64,000 nt of DNA from the NCBI GenBank assembly GCA_000827265.1, contig KN834809.1, positions 272,947 to 336,946 of the forward strand. The letters are read 5' to 3'. Below are positions 61,744-64,000 of the stretch, in pieces. A model generated the notes under the pieces. It was not told the origin of the DNA and searched no databases. It saw nothing but the letters and a program-made list of their open reading frames with translations. The translations under genes were made by a program, and so were the position numbers. This DNA comes from Collybiopsis luxurians FD-317 M1. Its lineage: Eukaryota; Basidiomycota; Agaricomycetes; Agaricales; Omphalotaceae. The first letter of the stretch is position 1; every line of letters starts with the position of its first letter.

Positions 61744-62161
61744 ATGTTCAGTCCCGCTTTCAACTTGAACGCACTTGCAAGTGTCGCGTTGCTTGTCAAT
61801 ATCGTAGCTTTCTTCGGAGTAGCCTATGCAGCGTAAGTTCATTGTACCTTGGTTGTTGATTTCTCAATAACGGTCTGCATCTGTCTTCAGCCCTACTCCG
61901 GTTACGCAGTCCAGAAGCTTGGCTCATCGAACCGTCAAAGTTGTAGCCAGTGGTGTACCCGTAAGAGTGTTTTTAGCTTTCACGCTAGACCTAGAGGTAG
62001 ATCTAATATTTTAGGCTGCCAATTGTGCTACTGAGTGCAGTAAAGCGTTCGACGCAAGCGAATGGCTTTTATGTGCAGTCGAATGCACAAGCTCTGGAGT
62101 AGTTGAATGGGATTCAACCTGGGATACGGACAGTACGTCGGAATCTACAACTCAAACCTAG
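61744..62161 (+). CDS. Small secreted protein, 101 aa
   Basis: Three exons (61744-61832, 61891-61960, 62015-62161) join in phase. A signal peptide (MFSPAFNLNALASVALLVNI, then VAFFGVAYAA) is followed by PTPVTQSRSLAHRTVKVVAS, and a small domain with four cysteines (NCATEC, LLCAVEC) in a C-x3-C, C-x3-C pattern that could form two disulfides. The tail is Ser/Thr-rich and acidic (WDSTWDTDSTSESTTQT). No known family is recognised. Another small secreted protein with a similar layout follows at 62516. Confidence 0.75.
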
Positions 62162-62515
62162 ACGACAATCAGTCCCGAGCATAAGAAACCCTGTAGACTG
62201 TACTAGATGATGTACATAGAGTACGAGTAAAACCGAACATTGGTCGTTGGCTTGGAGCTGCAAGCGAGGTCAGGCTCGTATCCTGTAACAGGCATTTAGC
62301 TCTGTCGCCGACCCTGTGCTGTTGCCTGTTATGGGCAAGCGGGAAGCGACAAAAATTAATGGAGACCGAGGCACAGCCCTTTTCATGTGGGAGGGTAGGT
62401 ATATAAGAAGGAAGCCTTCCAATTGTAGATGCATACTCTTCAGAGCAGGTTCTCTGACGGTTCAAAGTTTTCTGGGATCCGACTACATCGAACAACAAAA
62501 AACATGCCTGGTTCC
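62162..62515. other. Spacer between the small secreted genes
   Basis: Trailer of the first gene and promoter of the second; no other feature is seen. Confidence 0.5.
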
Positions 62516-63091
62516 ATGATTGTGAAGCTCTTCACTTGCTTGTTTGTGTTGCTTCAAGCTACGACCCTGGTGTCGGGACTCAGGTGAGGATAATCAGCTC
62601 TTTGACTCACAGTTTGACCTTGGCTGTGATACTGATCGTACGGTCTCTCCAAGTCAACCCGCAAGACGCTTCCCTCTCTCGAATGCTGTGCGCGCAGGCT
62701 CTCCTAGATTGGCAAAGTCAGATATGACAGGGGTGGTAAGAGCCCATAGCGGTTGCAAAATCATCGAGAGTTACACTTATTGATGGTCCAGACAGCGAAC
62801 ATCCCTCGCTCCCGCTATCGACGAGCCATTAAGGAGAGTGGCGAGCCCAATATCCCCGAGGTGCGTTCTTAGAATCTTTTGACGAAATATCACCGAGCTT
62901 TTACCAAAATATAGGATGAACGTCAGGCCAGATGCGGTACTGAATGCAGAAACTACTTGCAACCAAACCCCGACGTCGACTGTGGCTCTCTGTTAAATTC
63001 GTGCACTAATTTGTGTCTGAATAGTGGTATTGTTGGAACTATGGAAGGCACAAAGAGCAAGACATTGTCCAAGATTGCAGAAGCCGATTAA
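62516..63091 (+). CDS. Small secreted cysteine-containing protein, 131 aa
   Basis: Four exons (62516-62583, 62654-62735, 62792-62860, 62915-63091) join in phase. An upstream in-frame ATG at 62504 would add four residues. The signal peptide is MIVKLFTCLFVLLQATTLVS. A basic pro-like region follows with possible Kex2-type sites (QPARRFPLSN, RSRYRRAIK). The C-terminal domain has the cysteine pattern RCGTEC, DCGSLL, SCTNLC. It ends GTMEGTKSKTLSKIAEAD. The paired C-x3-C motifs resemble those of the preceding gene, so the two may be distantly related; sequence similarity is otherwise weak. Confidence 0.72.
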
Positions 63092-64000
63092 GCATTTGTT
63101 TGAGGACCGAGATACCCTTCATGGAATGAGATTGACTCGAAGAGTTGAAGCATCTTTGTCAACTATCAAAGTACATAATGGGTAGTTAGTTGGGACGTCG
63201 TTCCGAGCGAAAACTGTACGAAGCTGATAGTTGACCTAATTCTCCTCATAGGATGAGCGTACATCATGATTTTGAGATGTCGTATGGTGATCAGCACGTC
63301 GGGTTTATTCGAAGTACTACTCTATAAATATAGGCATCGAACAACCATTCTGGATCATCTTCATCTCCATCGTGAGCTTTCCATGTAGTATAAAGTGAAA
63401 GCCTGCTCTATTGGACCATTGTGGGGTTAAGTACTCAGTAGTGCCGCACGAGCGACAGTCCCCAACTTTCTCAATCAATCTCGAATGATTGGACGGGACG
63501 CCCCTGACTTGAAGGATAGTGCCAGTTCTGGAGCATGATCTCCTGCTTCTGCTAGTACGATTACATGAAGGGGTCCACTCACGTGGCCAGCACCTTGCTT
63601 GCTGACTTACCTGTCGCCGGCCGAAGTAGCAGTTGGTATTTTACCAAACTTGTGAAGAGATTCATGTTTAGAGACACATAAAAGTCTGAATAACAAGAAT
63701 GAGATAAACCAGCCAAGTGAAGCTGTGACTGCCAGCCCACTGGGAGAATGCTTTATCTCATGCCAAATTCTGCCAGCCGTACATGGCTGCACACATCAAT
63801 TCAGTGAGACGGTGAGACTCGAAAGCCCTAAATACCTACTACTTACGGCTTGCACAATGCGCGCCCAAACGGTGACCTCCATTTTTAAAGGCAATCGCTC
63901 AGATGTGACAGCGAGCAGTAACCACAAATTTTTACTTCCATATAGACAAAAAATGAGCTGCACGTATGAACTTTGAGCGCTGTGAACTGCGCCTATTTCA
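63092..64000. other. Right-end intergenic sequence
   Basis: No gene is recognised. Short open frames at 63607-63792 (minus) and 63725-63976 (plus) have no motif or start context of note. Confidence 0.45.

Noticed and set aside
1..64000. CRISPR array, rRNA genes, autonomous transposon or integrated virus
   Set aside because: No regular spaced repeats, ribosomal RNA, reverse transcriptase, transposase or viral motifs were recognised on either strand.

Overview
The window is nuclear DNA of a filamentous basidiomycete, most likely an Agaricomycete. Genes are split by many GT-AG introns of about 45-70 nt, both strands are used evenly, and several families are typical of mushroom-forming fungi: DUF4470-MYND proteins, a 7TM receptor-like protein and F-box paralogs. 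I saw no transposon, CRISPR array, rRNA or convincing tRNA. Gene models were assembled by hand by matching splice phases; all names rest on motif and family recognition, not on database searches.

Layout. 0-1.5 kb: 5' part of an FG nucleoporin (Nup49/Nup58 type) running off the left edge. 1.8-11.7 kb: a DUF4470-MYND cluster with one intact gene (7954-11694), one copy broken by three stops and a frameshift (1811-5574), a 3' relict of a third copy (about 7263-7475), and an orphan 339-aa gene between them. 11.8-16.4 kb: a secreted Cys-containing protein, Ctf8, and a disordered conserved protein. 16.4-19.5 kb: gene-poor. 19.5-24.3 kb: tandem TPR paralogs. 25.0-27.0 kb: a large disordered Ser/Pro-rich protein. 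27-31.5 kb: gene-poor with decayed fragments. 31.6-35.8 kb: a FRA10AC1 homolog followed by a UPF1-like SF1 helicase. 35.8-40.6 kb: a minisatellite, a 13-exon 7TM receptor-like gene and a Na+/H+ antiporter relic.

40.6-43.4 kb: eIF6 and NDUFAF7, divergent from a short shared promoter. 44.3-45.5 kb: a Ser/Thr-rich single-pass membrane protein. 47.1-50.1 kb: two tandem F-box proteins. 50.5-52.3 kb: mitochondrial phosphatidylserine decarboxylase. 52.7-58.4 kb: a paladin-like protein with three CX5R signatures. 58.8-60.6 kb: a disordered protein with PTP(Y/H)P repeats and a possible C-terminal membrane anchor. 61.7-63.1 kb: two small secreted proteins.

Housekeeping genes (nucleoporin, Ctf8, eIF6, NDUFAF7, PSD, FRA10AC1, helicase) alternate with lineage-specific families that duplicate in tandem and decay. 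No operon-like pathway is apparent. The most unusual areas are the MYND cluster with its duplicated promoters, the finely split receptor gene, the internal duplication in PSD, and the secreted Cys proteins.
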